From RUG12783 sp946409545 (GTDB taxonomy: Bacteria > Bacillota_I > Bacilli_A > RF39 > UBA660): DNA of 64,000 nucleotides. This document shows, piece after piece, positions 35,142 through 43,584 of the stretch. The translations under genes were made by a program, and so were the position numbers. Every line of letters begins with the position of its first letter. Position 1 is the stretch's first letter. The notes beneath the pieces were generated by a model. It was not told the DNA's origin, ran no database searches, and saw only the letters and a program-made list of their open reading frames with translations. The stretch spans positions 6,432 to 70,431 of the forward strand of contig CAMJWT010000009.1 of the NCBI GenBank assembly GCA_946409545.1, read 5' to 3'.

Positions 35142-35344
35142 TATTTACTAGCCTCCTCTATCTCACGTTCACGTAAGACTGTTTTAAGTCTTGCTACTTC
35201 GTGTCTTAATTCTCTAATTCTTGAAGGTTTTTCTAATGAACCAGTAGCTTGTTGAAAACGTAAATTAAATAACTCTTCTTTAGCACTAACGATTTTTTCA
35301 TTAATGTCTTTAGTGGATAATTCTCTAATTTCTTTAACCTTCAT
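35141..35344 (-). CDS. rpmC: 50S ribosomal protein L29
   Basis: 67 aa. MKVKEIRELSTKDINEKIV and LFNLRFQQATGSLEKPSRIR identify L29, which sits by the exit tunnel and helps form the SRP docking site. ATG at 35344 gives the family length; upstream in-frame starts would extend back into rplP. Confidence 0.95.
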   Translation of the reverse strand: MKVKEIRELSTKDINEKIVSAKEELFNLRFQQATGSLEKPSRIRELRHEVARLKTVLREREIEEASK

Positions 35345-35345
35345 T

Positions 35346-35768
35346 CTATTCACCACCATTTTCTTTCGTAACAAACTTAGTCTTTATTGGTAGTTTGTGA
35401 CTAGCTAGACGGAATGCTTCACGTGCTGTAGCTTCATCAACTTCTCCAATTTCAAACATAATTTTGCCTTCTTTAACTACGGCTACCCATTCATCTACGT
35501 CTCCTTTACCTTTTCCTTGACGTACACCAATAGGTTTTGCAGTTCTTGGCATGTGTGGAAAAATATTAATCCATACTCTTCCACCACGTTTCATATATCT
35601 TGTCATAGCAACACGGGCAGCTTCGATTTGATTTGCATTAATCCAAGCTCCTTCTTTTGCCATAAGACCATATTCACCAAAATGTAATTCTAGATTTCCT
35701 TTTGCTTTTCCATCATAAGGTAATCTATGTACACGTCTATACTTTACTCTTGCAGGAATTAAAGCCAT
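35346..35768 (-). CDS. rplP: 50S ribosomal protein L16
   Basis: 140 aa. PARVKYRRVHRLPYDGKAKG and RVWINIFPHMPRTAKPIG are characteristic. L16 contacts A-site tRNA. Two bases from rpsC and tightly spaced to rpmC. Confidence 0.97.
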   Translation of the reverse strand: MALIPARVKYRRVHRLPYDGKAKGNLELHFGEYGLMAKEGAWINANQIEAARVAMTRYMKRGGRVWINIFPHMPRTAKPIGVRQGKGKGDVDEWVAVVKEGKIMFEIGEVDEATAREAFRLASHKLPIKTKFVTKENGGE

Positions 35769-35770
35769 AA

Positions 35771-36421
35771 TTACTTACCTCCTTCAGATTTTGTAGGAAG
35801 TATTTCACCTTTGTAAATCCAAACCTTAACTCCAATCTTACCAAATGTTGTATCTGCTTCACTTTGTGCATAATCAACATCAGCTCTAATTGTATGAAGA
35901 GGAATAGTTCCTTCAGTGTATCCTTCACTACGTGCCATATCAGCACCACCAAGACGACCTGATACTGAAGTTTTAATACCTTTAGCTCCAGCTTTCATTG
36001 CATTCTTAATAGCACGTTTTTGTACCATACGGAATGAAGCACGATTAGTAATTTGTTTTGCAATACTATCTGCAACTAATTGTGCATCTAAGTCAGGTTT
36101 CTTGATATCAACGATTGAAACGAAAACATTTTCATCAACAATCTTTGATAATTCTTTCTTTAATTTTTCGATTTCTTCTCCACCTTTACCGATTAATACA
36201 CCAGGTTTAGAAGAATGAATAATTACTTCAAAACGATTTTTATTCTTTTCAATTTCGACTTTTGATATACCCTTGTCTACTAATTTCTTATTAACATATT
36301 CACGGATCTTAATATCTTTATTAAGACTATCAGCGAATTTAGAGTTAGGAGCATACCATTTAGATTCCCAGTCTTTATTGATTCCAATTCTAAGTCCTAT
36401 TGGACTAACTTTTTGTCCCAT
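35771..36421 (-). CDS. rpsC: 30S ribosomal protein S3
   Basis: 216 aa. MGQKVSPIGLRIGINKDWES, the KH segment PGVLIGKGGEEIEKLKKEL and the C-terminal VKVWIYKGEILP are diagnostic. S3 lines the mRNA entry site with helicase activity. Between rplV and rplP. Confidence 0.97.
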   Translation of the reverse strand: MGQKVSPIGLRIGINKDWESKWYAPNSKFADSLNKDIKIREYVNKKLVDKGISKVEIEKNKNRFEVIIHSSKPGVLIGKGGEEIEKLKKELSKIVDENVFVSIVDIKKPDLDAQLVADSIAKQITNRASFRMVQKRAIKNAMKAGAKGIKTSVSGRLGGADMARSEGYTEGTIPLHTIRADVDYAQSEADTTFGKIGVKVWIYKGEILPTKSEGGK

Positions 36422-36432
36422 ATAATATCCTC

Positions 36433-36768
36433 CTATCTATTAGTTACAGTCACTACAATGTGACTTGTTCTTTTATCTTTACGACCTACATGTCCACGAG
36501 AATCAAACATCATTCTCTTCATTACAGGTCCCATATCTACTCTAGCTTCTGAAACATATAATGTCTTTTCATCCATTTTGTTGTTATTAACAGCATTAGC
36601 TATAGCAGAATCTAAAACTTTTTTAATAAGACGACTAGCCTTATTATTATAATTATTTAAAATGATTTGTGCTTCACTAGCATCTTTTCCACGAATTAAA
36701 TCAACAACAAGTCTTGCTTTAATTGGGGAAATACGAACCATTTTTGCAGTTGCTTTAGCTTCCATCAT
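36433..36768 (-). CDS. rplV: 50S ribosomal protein L22
   Basis: 111 aa. MVRISPIKARLVVDLIRGKD and MKRMMFDSRGHVGRKDKRTS identify L22, whose beta-hairpin lines the exit tunnel. Two adjacent ATGs (36768 and 36765) are both acceptably spaced from AGGAGG; the choice is uncertain by one residue. Confidence 0.96.
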   Translation of the reverse strand: MMEAKATAKMVRISPIKARLVVDLIRGKDASEAQIILNNYNNKASRLIKKVLDSAIANAVNNNKMDEKTLYVSEARVDMGPVMKRMMFDSRGHVGRKDKRTSHIVVTVTNR

Positions 36769-36776
36769 TTATCCTC

Positions 36777-37046
36777 CTACTTCTCTTGACTATTACCGTG
36801 GCCACCGAATTTACGAGTAAGTGAGAACTCACCTAATTTATGACCAACCATGTCTTCTGTTACATATACAGGAATAAATTCTTTTCCATTATGAACAGCA
36901 AATGTATGTCCAATAAAGTCAGGATAAATTGTAGAACGGCGTGACCAAGTTTTAATAACTTCTTTTTTACCTGTTTCATTTAATGATTGAACCTTTTTAA
37001 GTAATCTTTCGAATACATAAGGTCCCTTTTTTAAACTTCTTGCCAT
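36777..37046 (-). CDS. rpsS: 30S ribosomal protein S19
   Basis: 89 aa. MARSLKKGPYVFERLLKK and RRSTIYPDFIGHTFAVHNG are diagnostic. S19 lies in the 30S head near the A-site finger bridge. Between rplB and rplV. Confidence 0.97.
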   Translation of the reverse strand: MARSLKKGPYVFERLLKKVQSLNETGKKEVIKTWSRRSTIYPDFIGHTFAVHNGKEFIPVYVTEDMVGHKLGEFSLTRKFGGHGNSQEK

Positions 37047-37063
37047 ATTAATTATTCCTTTCC

Positions 37064-37894
37064 TTATTTACTATTACGACGACGAACGATTAATTTGTCG
37101 CTTGCTTTCTTAGTTCTTGTCTTATATCCAAGAGCTGGTTTACCCCAAGGTGTAACTGGTCCCTTACGTCCAACTGGAGCACGACCTTCACCACCACCAT
37201 GTGGGTGATCATTAGGGTTCATAACAGAACCACGAACTGTAGGACGAATTCCCATATGACGAGTACGTCCAGCTTTTCCTAAAGAAACAAGTTCATGATC
37301 AGCATTTCCTACTTCACCAACTGTTGCATAACATTTTCCTAATACTTTTCTTTGTTCACCACTTGATAAACGAACCATAACATAGTTATCTTCACGTCCT
37401 AAGATTTGTGCAGATGAACCAGCACTTCTTGCAAGTTCTCCACCTTTTAATGGACGAAGTTCAATATTATGAATTACCGTACCAACGGGAATATTCATAA
37501 TTGGTAATGCATTACCAATTTTAATATCAGCGTTTTCACCACTAACAATTTCCATACCAACTTGTAAGTCTTTTGGAGCAATAATATATCTTTTTTCACC
37601 ATCACGGTAATTAATTAATGCAATGTTAGCAGTTCTATTTGGATCGTATTCAATACTAGCAACACGTCCAGGAACATCATATTTATTTCTTTTGAAATCA
37701 ATAATACGATATTTTCTTTTTTCGCCACCACCTTGATGTCTTACAGTGATATGTCCTTGATTGTTACGACCACCATTTTTCTTCTTAATTACAACTAAAC
37801 TTTTTTCAGGAGTAGACTTTGTAATTTCTTCATTAACTAGTGAACTCATTTGACGTCTAGCTGCAGTAACTGGTCTAAAGCTTCTAATTGCCAT
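37064..37894 (-). CDS. rplB: 50S ribosomal protein L2
   Basis: 276 aa. VMNPNDHPHGGGEGRAPVG contains the conserved His needed near the peptidyl transferase centre; GRNNQGHITVRHQGGGEKRK is another signature. A primary 23S binder. Standard place between rplW and rpsS. Confidence 0.97.
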   Translation of the reverse strand: MAIRSFRPVTAARRQMSSLVNEEITKSTPEKSLVVIKKKNGGRNNQGHITVRHQGGGEKRKYRIIDFKRNKYDVPGRVASIEYDPNRTANIALINYRDGEKRYIIAPKDLQVGMEIVSGENADIKIGNALPIMNIPVGTVIHNIELRPLKGGELARSAGSSAQILGREDNYVMVRLSSGEQRKVLGKCYATVGEVGNADHELVSLGKAGRTRHMGIRPTVRGSVMNPNDHPHGGGEGRAPVGRKGPVTPWGKPALGYKTRTKKASDKLIVRRRNSK

Positions 37895-37908
37895 CTTTAG
37901 TCCCTCCT

Positions 37909-38190
37909 CTACTTAATTTCGATAGTCATACCTTCGGCTAATTTAACCATAGCTTTTTTATATTTGTTAGCTAATCCAGTATAACGACCTACTCTTTTTT
38001 TCTTTGGTTTTGTATTTAATGTAGATATTTCTACAACTTTTACTTTAAATATTTTTTCAATTGCATCTTTAATTTCTGTTTTAGTAGCACGTGGATCACA
38101 TAAGAATGTATAAACTCCATTTTGTTCATCAGTTCTACTTTTTTCAGTAATTAAAGGTGCTTTAATAATTTCTAAATACTTAGTATCCAT
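37909..38190 (-). CDS. rplW: 50S ribosomal protein L23
   Basis: 93 aa. IIKAPLITEKSRTDEQNGVY and VEISTLNTKPKKKRVGRYTG identify L23, the docking site for trigger factor and SRP at the tunnel exit. It shares one base with rplD. Confidence 0.97.
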   Translation of the reverse strand: MDTKYLEIIKAPLITEKSRTDEQNGVYTFLCDPRATKTEIKDAIEKIFKVKVVEISTLNTKPKKKRVGRYTGLANKYKKAMVKLAEGMTIEIK

Positions 38191-38786
38191 TATTTATAAG
38201 CCTCCTCAGTCTCTTTAAGAGCCTCACGAGAGAATAGAAGAACATCTGCATTAACAATATCAAGTACATTTAATTCAGCTGGTTCCATTAATAAAACATT
38301 GCCTAAGTTACTTGATGCTAAAATAACGTTTTCAGAAAGTTCATCAAGAACGATTAATACTTTCTTATCATTTAATTCTAATTTTGTTAAAGCATTAACA
38401 AAATCTTTTGTTTTATTGCTTTCAAGTTCAAAGTTATCAACAACAACAATGTTCTTTTCCATAGCTTTGTAACTTAAAGCACTCTTCATTGCAATTCTTC
38501 TTTCTTTACGATTTGTCTTAATTTCATAATTTCTAGGTTTTGGTCCTAATGCGATACCTCCACCTCTCCATTGTGGAGCACGAATAGATCCTTGTCTTGC
38601 ACGACCAGTACCTTTTTGTCTCCAAGGTTTACGTCCACCACCAGCAACTTCACTTCTAGTCTTAGTTGAATAAGTACCTTGACGAAGTCCAGCACGGCAA
38701 ACGATAATTGCATCTGTTAATACCTTATCGTTAGGTTCAATCCCAAATACTTCTTTATTTAATTTTAAGTCCTTAATCTTTTCCAT
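38190..38786 (-). CDS. rplD: 50S ribosomal protein L4
   Basis: 198 aa. RSEVAGGGRKPWRQKGTGRA and RQGSIRAPQWRGGGIALGPK form the extended loop that reaches into the exit tunnel. In some bacteria L4 represses its own operon through the leader. Between rplC and rplW. Confidence 0.97.
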   Translation of the reverse strand: MEKIKDLKLNKEVFGIEPNDKVLTDAIIVCRAGLRQGTYSTKTRSEVAGGGRKPWRQKGTGRARQGSIRAPQWRGGGIALGPKPRNYEIKTNRKERRIAMKSALSYKAMEKNIVVVDNFELESNKTKDFVNALTKLELNDKKVLIVLDELSENVILASSNLGNVLLMEPAELNVLDIVNADVLLFSREALKETEEAYK

Positions 38787-38809
38787 AACTATTTCTCCTC
38801 ACAATCCTT

Positions 38810-39565
38810 TTAGTTTTGTGATTCCAAAGAAGTTTCTTCATTAGTTTCTTCTTTAACTTCTTCTACAGTTTCATTAACTTCTTCTGTAACTGGAGCTATT
38901 TCTTCATAAGAAACTAATTCCATAGGAGTATTTGATTTGCCATTAGCTTTAACTCCTGATTTAATAATAACTAAAGATTTCTTTGGACCTGGGACATTAC
39001 CCTTAACTAAGATAACATTATCTTCATTCATAACTTTAACTATTTCAAGATTTTGAATAGTTACTTGTTCGTTACCCATATGACCTGGTAACTTCTTTCC
39101 TTTTAATACATGCATTGGTAAAAGTGTTCCAAGTGAACCAACACCACGATGATATTGAGAACCATGTCCCATAGGACCTCTTGTTTGGTTATATCTTTTA
39201 ATAACACCTTGATATCCTTTACCTTTACTAATACCTGTTACGTCAACGATTTCTCCTTCAGTAAATACAGTAGCATCAAGAACTTGTCCTAATGTGTAAT
39301 CGTTAACATTTACCCCTCTAAACTCTTTTAAGAAGCGCTTAGGTTCTGTATTTGCTTTTTTAGTGTGACCAATATTTGCTTTTGAAGCATTCTTTTCTTT
39401 AACTGTATGAGTAGCAACTTGAATTGCATCATAACCATCTTTTTCAGTTGTCTTAATTTGTGTAACAACATTAGGTTCAACTTCAATTACAGTTACAGGA
39501 ACTAAATTACCTTCAGTAGTAAATACTTGAGTCATTCCAATCTTTCTACCTAAGATTCCTTTCAT
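38810..39565 (-). CDS. rplC: 50S ribosomal protein L3 with acidic C-terminal extension
   Basis: 251 aa versus about 205-210 for most bacterial L3. The L3 core is complete: MKGILGRKIGMTQVFTTEG, GISKGKGYQGVIKRYNQTRG and LPGHMGNEQVTIQNLE. After the usual end (LVIIKSG) there is a tail of about 40 residues rich in Glu/Val/Thr (VTEEVNETVEEVKEETNEE). The tail is in frame, so it is not a sequencing artefact by any visible sign. L3 is an early assembly protein by the peptidyl transferase centre. Confidence 0.96.
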   Translation of the reverse strand: MKGILGRKIGMTQVFTTEGNLVPVTVIEVEPNVVTQIKTTEKDGYDAIQVATHTVKEKNASKANIGHTKKANTEPKRFLKEFRGVNVNDYTLGQVLDATVFTEGEIVDVTGISKGKGYQGVIKRYNQTRGPMGHGSQYHRGVGSLGTLLPMHVLKGKKLPGHMGNEQVTIQNLEIVKVMNEDNVILVKGNVPGPKKSLVIIKSGVKANGKSNTPMELVSYEEIAPVTEEVNETVEEVKEETNEETSLESQN

Positions 39566-39591
39566 AATTAATTTCTCCTTTTCTTATTTTC

Positions 39592-39903
39592 TTAATTTAA
39601 TGTTTGGATATTGATATCAACACCACTTGGTAAATCTAAATGAGCTAAAGCATCAATGATTTCCTTACTAGGGTTCTTAATATCAATTAGTCTCTTATGA
39701 GTTCTCATTTCAAATTGCTCACGAGAGTCTTTGTATTTAAATACTGCTCTTAAGATTGTAATCTTTTCAACTTCAGTTGGAAGTGGTACTGGACCACTAA
39801 CTTCACCACCAGAACGTTTTACAGTTTCAACAATTTTAGTACAAGCTGTATCTAAAATACGATGATCGTATGCTTTTAATTTAATACGAACTTTCTTTGC
39901 CAT
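39592..39903 (-). CDS. rpsJ: 30S ribosomal protein S10
   Basis: 103 aa. IRIKLKAYDHRILDTACTKI and VSGPVPLPTEVEKITILRA are diagnostic. S10 is a head protein and, in other bacteria, NusE of antitermination complexes. First gene of the operon, behind a leader of about 115 bases. GGGAGTG precedes ATG. Confidence 0.97.
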   Translation of the reverse strand: MAKKVRIKLKAYDHRILDTACTKIVETVKRSGGEVSGPVPLPTEVEKITILRAVFKYKDSREQFEMRTHKRLIDIKNPSKEIIDALAHLDLPSGVDINIQTLN

Positions 39904-40021
39904 TTTGTGTCACTCCCTTCGTCTATATCTTGTATAGGCATGCTCCGCACAAATAACCCGATAACCATTTAGCAACTCAACCTGGCGTATCGACAACCTT
40001 GCACATCTATGCACAACACAC
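39904..40021 (-). promoter_or_regulatory. 5' leader of the ribosomal operon, possibly structured
   Basis: About 118 bases between the predicted transcript start and rpsJ, clearly richer in G+C than the neighbouring intergenic DNA. Local hairpin potential is visible (CTATA...TATAG near 39923-39937) and TTGTGCATAG upstream could pair with CTATACAA. Autoregulation by L4 or another r-protein is plausible from other bacteria but is not shown here. Confidence 0.45.
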
Positions 40022-40028
40022 GTTTATC

Positions 40029-40057
40029 ATTTTAACACGATTTTTTTGTTAAAGCAA
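40029..40057 (-). promoter_or_regulatory. promoter of the S10-spc-alpha operon
   Basis: -35 TTGCTT (40052-40057), 17-base spacer, -10 TAAAAT (40029-40034) with an upstream TG (TGTTAAAAT, extended -10). AT-rich DNA lies before the -35. Confidence 0.8.
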
Positions 40058-40094
40058 GAACTTTTTTATAAAAATTTCAATTATTTTTACGTAA

Positions 40095-40119
40095 AGAAAA
40101 AACTACTTCAAAGTAGTCT
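40095..40119 (-). terminator. terminator of ispH
   Basis: Stem ACTACTT / AAGTAGT closing a very small loop, followed by a T-run on the minus strand. It overlaps the end of ispH and separates it from the ribosomal operon promoter. Confidence 0.75.
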
Positions 40120-40954
40120 TTTTTATCTCCTCTATTACCTCTAAAACAATATCATTAGATGTTGATGCTCCAGCCATAATTCCTACCTTATCAGATTCAT
40201 TGAAACGAAAATTAATATCATCTTTATTTTCTATTAAATATGTCTCACAATGATCTATTGATAAATTATATAGTTCTTTAGTGTTAGAGCTATTCTTTCC
40301 CCCTATTATAACCATTTTATCAACATTTTTTGACAATTCTACAACTTCTTTTTGCCGTAGGTTTGTCGCATTACAGATTGATTTATTAACTATAATATCA
40401 ATGTTATTAAACTTGTTTTTTATTTTATCAACTAAAATATCAAAATCTTTATTATTAAAAGTCGTTTGCGAAATAATATATATATCCTTTCTTTTACTAT
40501 TAATAAACTCTTTATAACAGCCATCAATATCATTTTCATTTGATATAACATAAGCATATTTACAATGACCTTTAGTACCAATTACTTCAGGATGATCATG
40601 TTTACCAATAATTATAATAAAAGAATCATTATGTTTTAAAACATCTTTATGAATTATTTTAATCTTGCCACAAGTTAAATCAATAATATCTAAATTCTTT
40701 TCTTTAGCTTTTTCATAAATATCTAGACTTTCTCCATGAGCTCTAATTATAACTTTAGAATTATCTGGTATTTCAAGAATATCATTCACTGTTATCATAC
40801 CTTTTTCTTCTAATGACGCTACTACATCTTTATTATGAACAATCTCTCCTAAACAATAAATAGGATGAAATTTAGATAGTTCTTCAATAGCCTTATCAAT
40901 AGTATATTTAACACCGTTACAAAATCCAGAGTTTTTACCAATAATTATTTCCAT
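40103..40954 (-). CDS. ispH: 4-hydroxy-3-methylbut-2-enyl diphosphate reductase
   Basis: 283 aa. The last enzyme of the MEP isoprenoid pathway, giving IPP and DMAPP. The three cysteines binding the iron-sulfur cluster are visible in NSGFCNGVKY, DLTCGKIK and KSICNATNLRQ. EIVHNKDVV and IIRAHGES carry the conserved substrate-binding His residues; GIMAGASTSNDIV is the C-terminal motif. It implies isoprenoid synthesis by the MEP route, for example for undecaprenyl carriers. It stands alone between terminators. Confidence 0.95.
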   Translation of the reverse strand: MEIIIGKNSGFCNGVKYTIDKAIEELSKFHPIYCLGEIVHNKDVVASLEEKGMITVNDILEIPDNSKVIIRAHGESLDIYEKAKEKNLDIIDLTCGKIKIIHKDVLKHNDSFIIIIGKHDHPEVIGTKGHCKYAYVISNENDIDGCYKEFINSKRKDIYIISQTTFNNKDFDILVDKIKNKFNNIDIIVNKSICNATNLRQKEVVELSKNVDKMVIIGGKNSSNTKELYNLSIDHCETYLIENKDDINFRFNESDKVGIMAGASTSNDIVLEVIEEIKKTTLK

Positions 40955-40991
40955 AATATCACCAACGTAATTATCATATATAATATATAAT

Positions 40992-41016
40992 AAAAAAACA
41001 AGACTAAGTCTTGTTT
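40992..41016 (-). terminator. terminator of the cyclophilin gene
   Basis: Stem AAACAAGA / TCTTGTTT with a loop of about 5 bases and a T-run on the minus strand, overlapping the stop codon at 41015. Confidence 0.8.
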
Positions 41017-41812
41017 ATTTTGTTGGTACAATTTTTACTTCTGGTTCTTCTTCTATAATTTCACGAATAGATTCAATAACTGGACGTTTACCTTCTTCAA
41101 GTAATTCATCTTCTTCTGTTGCATATTTCTTCATTACTTTATCAAGAATATCCATACCTTCAACAACTTTACCAAATGCTGCATAATTACCATCTAAATA
41201 AGTAGAATCAGTTGTTACAATAAAGAATTGGGTTGAAGCACTATTAGGATCGTCACCACGAGCCATTGATATTGTTCCTCTTACGTGACTTATATCATTC
41301 TTATGACCATTTGTTTCAAACTCACCTTCAATATAATTACCGTTATCACCAGTACCATTTCCAAGAGGATCTCCACCTTGCATCATGAAATCTTTTAAAA
41401 TACGATGGAATGATAAATTATCATAAAAACCACTATTAGCTAAATCAATGAAGTTAGTTACGGTGATAGGAGCTTTATCAGCATCAAGTTCTAATTTAAC
41501 ACTACCAAAATCCTTAATTGTTAATTGAGCATAAACTTTACCATTACGTAAATTAGAATGATCAACACCTTTAATTAAGTTAACAACAACACCAAGGATT
41601 ACAACAACAGCTATACCAATAATAGCAAAGACTATTTTATGATCCTTCTTTTCTTTAACTTCTTTAACTTTTATTTCTTCTTTCTTCTCTATTTTCTTAA
41701 TTTCTTTTTTCTTTGTTTCTACTTTCTTTTCTTCTTTAACTGGTTTTTTAGCTACTGTCTTTTTTGTTTCTTTTTTAGCAGTTGTTTTACCAGTTTCTTT
41801 TTTTGTTGCCAT
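41015..41812 (-). CDS. membrane-anchored cyclophilin-type peptidyl-prolyl isomerase
   Basis: 265 aa. Residues 1-60 are almost only Lys, Glu, Thr and Ala, in KKE-like repeats, predicted cytoplasmic and disordered. Residues 62-82 (IVFAIIGIAVVVILGVVVNL) form one membrane segment. Residues about 92-250 are a cyclophilin domain: FHRILKDFMMQGGDPLGNGT with the catalytic Arg, SMARGDDPNSASTQFFI and GNYAAFGKVVEGMDIL. It should act outside the membrane as a folding helper for exported proteins, fitting the many beta-rich surface proteins here (inference). A TGATATAAT extended -10 and AGGAGG lie upstream. Confidence 0.92.
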   Translation of the reverse strand: MATKKETGKTTAKKETKKTVAKKPVKEEKKVETKKKEIKKIEKKEEIKVKEVKEKKDHKIVFAIIGIAVVVILGVVVNLIKGVDHSNLRNGKVYAQLTIKDFGSVKLELDADKAPITVTNFIDLANSGFYDNLSFHRILKDFMMQGGDPLGNGTGDNGNYIEGEFETNGHKNDISHVRGTISMARGDDPNSASTQFFIVTTDSTYLDGNYAAFGKVVEGMDILDKVMKKYATEEDELLEEGKRPVIESIREIIEEEPEVKIVPTK

Positions 41813-41881
41813 ATATTCCTCCTATGTAAATTATATCATTGATAAAAATAAAAATTATCTTTTTGACACAATTAAACAAAC

Positions 41882-41904
41882 AAAAAAGTGGATAAATCCA
41901 CTTA
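41882..41904 (-). terminator. terminator of the LysM protein gene
   Basis: Stem AAGTGGAT / ATCCACTT with a tiny loop and a T-run on the minus strand; the upper arm touches the stop codon. Confidence 0.8.
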
Positions 41905-42963
41905 TTTTGTATAAACATTATAAATACTAGGTATATATAATACTGTTCCTTCTTTAATATCTTTTTTATTAATACCATTTACTTCTAATAACATATTAGC
42001 GTAATTTTCATCTTCATAAACTAATAATGCTATTTTTTTAATGGTATCATTTCTTTTAACCACATAATAGCCATCATTATTTGCAAATGTATTATTTTCA
42101 AAATACATTCTCATATCATCAGCACTTGGAAAGAACATGGTACTTGGATTATACACACCATAATTAAGAATATTATTAACACCCGCTAAAATAGAAGCAT
42201 ATTTACTTGTTCCATAATACTTTTTAGACATTGTATATAAATCCATTGAGTAATTACCAACTCTTATTTCATTTAAAGTATCAATACTTGGTAAATAAAT
42301 AATAAGTCCATTAGCAATCTTCTTTGGATCATCAATATTATTATATATGGCAAGAGCTTCCCAATAATTACCACTACCATAATTATCTTTAGCTATTTTC
42401 CATAAGGTATCAGGATCATTAAAGACATGTTGGTTTTCAACAAATTCTTCTTTCTTATCATCTTCTCCTTCAAATGTCATATTCATAGCACGTAAATCAA
42501 GATAAGAGAATGGTGGAATCATAATTTCTCTTCCGGTTCTAATCTTTCTTGGATTAGTAATACCATTAAAATATGCAAGAGGTTTCCAATATTCACCATT
42601 TCCATAATAGTCTCTTGCTAGTCTCCATAAAGTATCAGTATCTGTAAACGTATGATAAATAATATTATCAACATATCCATAATCATCCTGTCCACAAAAA
42701 TCTAGTTCACGAATATCATCAGGTAGATATAATACTTGGCCTGCTCTTATATAATTTTCATTTTCAATACTATTTAAATACGCAAGTTCATCAGAATACG
42801 AAATAGTTCCATATTTTCTTTGTGAAATACCTGTTAATGTATCACCAGGTTGTACAACATAGCTTTCAGCCACTGCCGCCATTGGACTTAATAACATTCC
42901 TCCTACTAAAGCATAACTTGCTATCTTCTTTAATTTTCCTTTGTTAATAAAGTTAATTTTCAT
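41902..42963 (-). CDS. secreted multi-LysM protein, 353 aa
   Basis: Signal peptide ending SPMAAVA-ES near residue 34. Five LysM-type repeats follow: SYVVQPGDTLTGISQRKYG, TFTDTDTLWRLARDYYGNG, VFNDPDTLWKIAKDNYGSG, a degenerate one (MDLYTMSKKYYGTSKYASIL) and YYVVKRNDTIKKIALLVYE. They fill the mature protein and no hydrolase domain is present, so it is a peptidoglycan-binding protein of unknown purpose. ATG at 42963 with GGGAGGTG upstream is chosen over an upstream TTG. TTGATT-17-TATTTT is a possible promoter. Confidence 0.9.
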   Translation of the reverse strand: MKINFINKGKLKKIASYALVGGMLLSPMAAVAESYVVQPGDTLTGISQRKYGTISYSDELAYLNSIENENYIRAGQVLYLPDDIRELDFCGQDDYGYVDNIIYHTFTDTDTLWRLARDYYGNGEYWKPLAYFNGITNPRKIRTGREIMIPPFSYLDLRAMNMTFEGEDDKKEEFVENQHVFNDPDTLWKIAKDNYGSGNYWEALAIYNNIDDPKKIANGLIIYLPSIDTLNEIRVGNYSMDLYTMSKKYYGTSKYASILAGVNNILNYGVYNPSTMFFPSADDMRMYFENNTFANNDGYYVVKRNDTIKKIALLVYEDENYANMLLEVNGINKKDIKEGTVLYIPSIYNVYTK

Positions 42964-43055
42964 AACACACCTCCCCAATTAAGAAAAATATCGTATGCAT
43001 TGGACAAAATCAAAATTCATAATTCTTTAATAATAAAATACCCTTGGTGATAAGG

Positions 43056-43511
43056 ATGTATAACAATAAATTTAGGATTATTAGAGAAAAAAATGAATTA
43101 ACAACAAGAATGGTTGCTGACATTTTAGGTATTAGTAAATCAACATATAATTATCTAGAAAACAAAAATCAATTTACGATTTCTAATTTAGTAAATTTTT
43201 GTAACTACTTTCATGTGTCTAGTGATTATGCTTTAGGATTAACAGATATAAATCAATTTAATTCTAAAACTAATTATAAATTTGATTCTAAACTATTTGG
43301 TAATAGATTAAAAGAAATACGACTTAAGAACAATTTAACGCAAGCTAAATTAGCAAAACTTTTAGATATTAATCAATCAATGATTAGTGCTTACGAAAAT
43401 AATCGTTCTAAAATGCAAGGATATTATCTTTATCCATTATCCAAAACTCTTAAAGTATCATCAGACTATCTTGTTGGACTATCAAATGTATATAATAGGA
43501 TCCCTAATTAA
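43056..43511 (+). CDS. DNA-binding protein with two XRE-type helix-turn-helix domains
   Basis: 151 aa. Domain 1 (about 3-65): FRIIREKNELTTRMVADILG then ISKSTYNYLENKNQF. Domain 2 (about 80-145): LKEIRLKNNLTQAKLAKLLD then INQSMISAYENNRSK. Each ends with the same VSSDYALGLT / VSSDYLVGLS motif, so the protein is an internal duplication of one unit. A repressor-like role is likely; targets are unknown. It lies divergent to the LysM gene, sharing a 92-base intergenic region that could hold its operator. ATG at 43056 is used, with GGTGAT upstream. Confidence 0.88.
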   Translation: MYNNKFRIIREKNELTTRMVADILGISKSTYNYLENKNQFTISNLVNFCNYFHVSSDYALGLTDINQFNSKTNYKFDSKLFGNRLKEIRLKNNLTQAKLAKLLDINQSMISAYENNRSKMQGYYLYPLSKTLKVSSDYLVGLSNVYNRIPN

Positions 43512-43549
43512 TACACGTATATATTACCACAAAACGTCTTTTTTTTCAA

Positions 43550-43578
43550 TTGATACATGGCTATTTTTAAGATATAAT
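43550..43578 (+). promoter_or_regulatory. strong promoter for the DUF192 gene, leaderless transcript
   Basis: TTGATA (43550-43555), 17-base spacer, TATAAT (43573-43578). The ATG begins 6 bases after the -10, about where transcription should start, and no ribosome binding site is present. Confidence 0.65.
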
Positions 43579-43584
43579 TAAATC

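Noticed and set aside
43044..43055. Upstream TTG start for the XRE gene
   Set aside because: The extension is just the ribosome site; ATG at 43056 fits. The same reasoning removed extensions of fmt, rpoA, rpmC, rpsZ, proS, the LysM, Fic and 1390-aa genes.
43512..43549. Terminator after the XRE gene
   Set aside because: The T-run is present, but only a 4-bp arm (ACGT) could pair; too weak to call.
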